Shown one piece after another: positions 6,812 through 7,127 of a stretch of DNA of 7,127 bases. The notes under the pieces were generated by a model. The model was not told where the DNA came from and searched no databases. It saw only the letters and a program-made list of their open reading frames with translations. Origin of the DNA: Ruminococcaceae bacterium UBA5423 (GTDB taxonomy: Bacteria; Bacillota; Clostridia; Oscillospirales; Acutalibacteraceae); the NCBI GenBank assembly GCA_002409375.1, contig DHNF01000139.1, forward strand, positions 1,314 to 8,440, given 5' to 3'. Position numbers and translations under genes: made by a program. Numbering within the stretch: position 1 is the first letter of the stretch; each line of letters starts with the position of its first letter.

Positions 6812-6909
6812 AAAAACATCATAAAAATTTAAACGTGTATCAATCAAAATACCAAGGGAGAAGAAAAAGCCCTAACAATAACAAAAAAACCGAAAGGAAG
6901 GTCTACACA
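6812..6909 (+). other. Gap between the second permease and the next gene; no clear terminator
   Basis: This 98-bp A-rich gap holds one weak inverted match (AGGG near 6855 and CCCT near 6870, four pairs around an A-rich loop) with no following T-run, so it is not a convincing terminator. I found no consensus -35/-10 pair. Its last part contains the ribosome site AAGGAAGG (6894-6901) for the next gene. Readthrough from the permease operon is the simplest interpretation. Confidence 0.5.
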
Positions 6910-7127
6910 ATGAAAAAGTGCTTAGCTATCATGACAGCATTGGCAATCGCGGTGTGTATGGTAATACCCATAATTCTCACGCTTCCAGTCATGGCGAATG
7001 CCGATGACCCCTGGTCCGACGGTGCCATTGACGTCACATCTGACCAAACAAACCTCGTCATGCCCCCCACCTATGCAGAGTGCCTTAGTTTCATTGATTG
7101 CGGTGGCAGTTACAACTTAGATGAAAA
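6910..7127 (+). CDS. Secreted protein of unknown function, N-terminal part only
   Basis: The frame is open from an ATG at 6910 to the right edge, 72 codons plus two bases. AAGGAAGG 8 nt upstream supports the start. Residues 1-31 are a clear signal peptide: MKK, a long hydrophobic core to about P26, and cleavage predicted after VMANA31. The mature start is acidic (DDPWSDGAIDVTSDQ), followed by a stretch with two cysteines (AECLSFIDCGG) near residues 58-64. I do not recognise the family from this fragment. It follows the permease operon in the same direction after 98 bp, so it is probably part of the same regulon and may be an extracellular partner such as a carbohydrate-active or polysaccharide-binding protein; that is inference from context only. 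Confidence 0.75.
   Translation, partial: MKKCLAIMTALAIAVCMVIPIILTLPVMANADDPWSDGAIDVTSDQTNLVMPPTYAECLSFIDCGGSYNLDE

Noticed and set aside
6855..6873. Possible terminator hairpin (AGGG ... CCCT) after the second permease
   Set aside because: Only four base pairs around an A-rich loop of about 11 nt, with no T-run after it; too weak for an intrinsic terminator.

Overview
The window is a stretch of a carbohydrate-uptake locus, most likely from a Gram-positive anaerobe of the Clostridia (uncultured Oscillospiraceae/Lachnospiraceae type or relatives). The basis is inference: a solute-binding lipoprotein with a classic lipobox, strong purine-rich Shine-Dalgarno sites, sigma-A-type promoters embedded in very A/T-rich intergenic DNA, and a CUT1-style sugar ABC transporter whose genes lack a dedicated ATPase, which is common in Firmicutes. 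No taxonomic marker is present, so the assignment is tentative.

Layout. Two units diverge from a 254-bp intergenic region (1770-2023). Leftward: a family-1 solute-binding lipoprotein (234-1769, 511 aa) and, 36 bp after it, the start of an M24-family (creatinase/Xaa-Pro aminopeptidase type) protein that runs off the left edge (1-197). Rightward: a large 974-aa secreted protein that joins two carbohydrate-binding-module-like beta domains and a helical connector to a C-terminal solute-binding domain (2024-4948), then two sugar permeases (5021-5917 and 5918-6811, the second ATG abutting the first stop codon), then the first 72 codons of an unrecognised secreted protein (6910 to the right edge).

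The divergent region has a clear architecture. Each direction has a TTGACA/TATAAT promoter matching the consensus exactly (spacers 17 and 16 nt), and each predicted 5' leader carries the same 10-base word, AACGTTATTA, in the same orientation relative to its own transcript and at nearly the same distance from the promoter. It is centred on CG in the manner of LacI/CcpA-family operators, so the simplest reading is that one repressor controls both units together.

How the parts may work together: the permease pair forms the membrane channel of a CUT1 importer; the 974-aa fusion, the 511-aa lipoprotein, or both deliver ligand to it; energy would come from an ATPase encoded elsewhere. The ligand cannot be read from the sequence. 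The most unusual elements are the modular binding protein, which has no clear lipid anchor, the M24 protein in an apparent sugar regulon, and the paired leader motif. I found no RNA genes, mobile elements, CRISPR arrays or convincing terminators.
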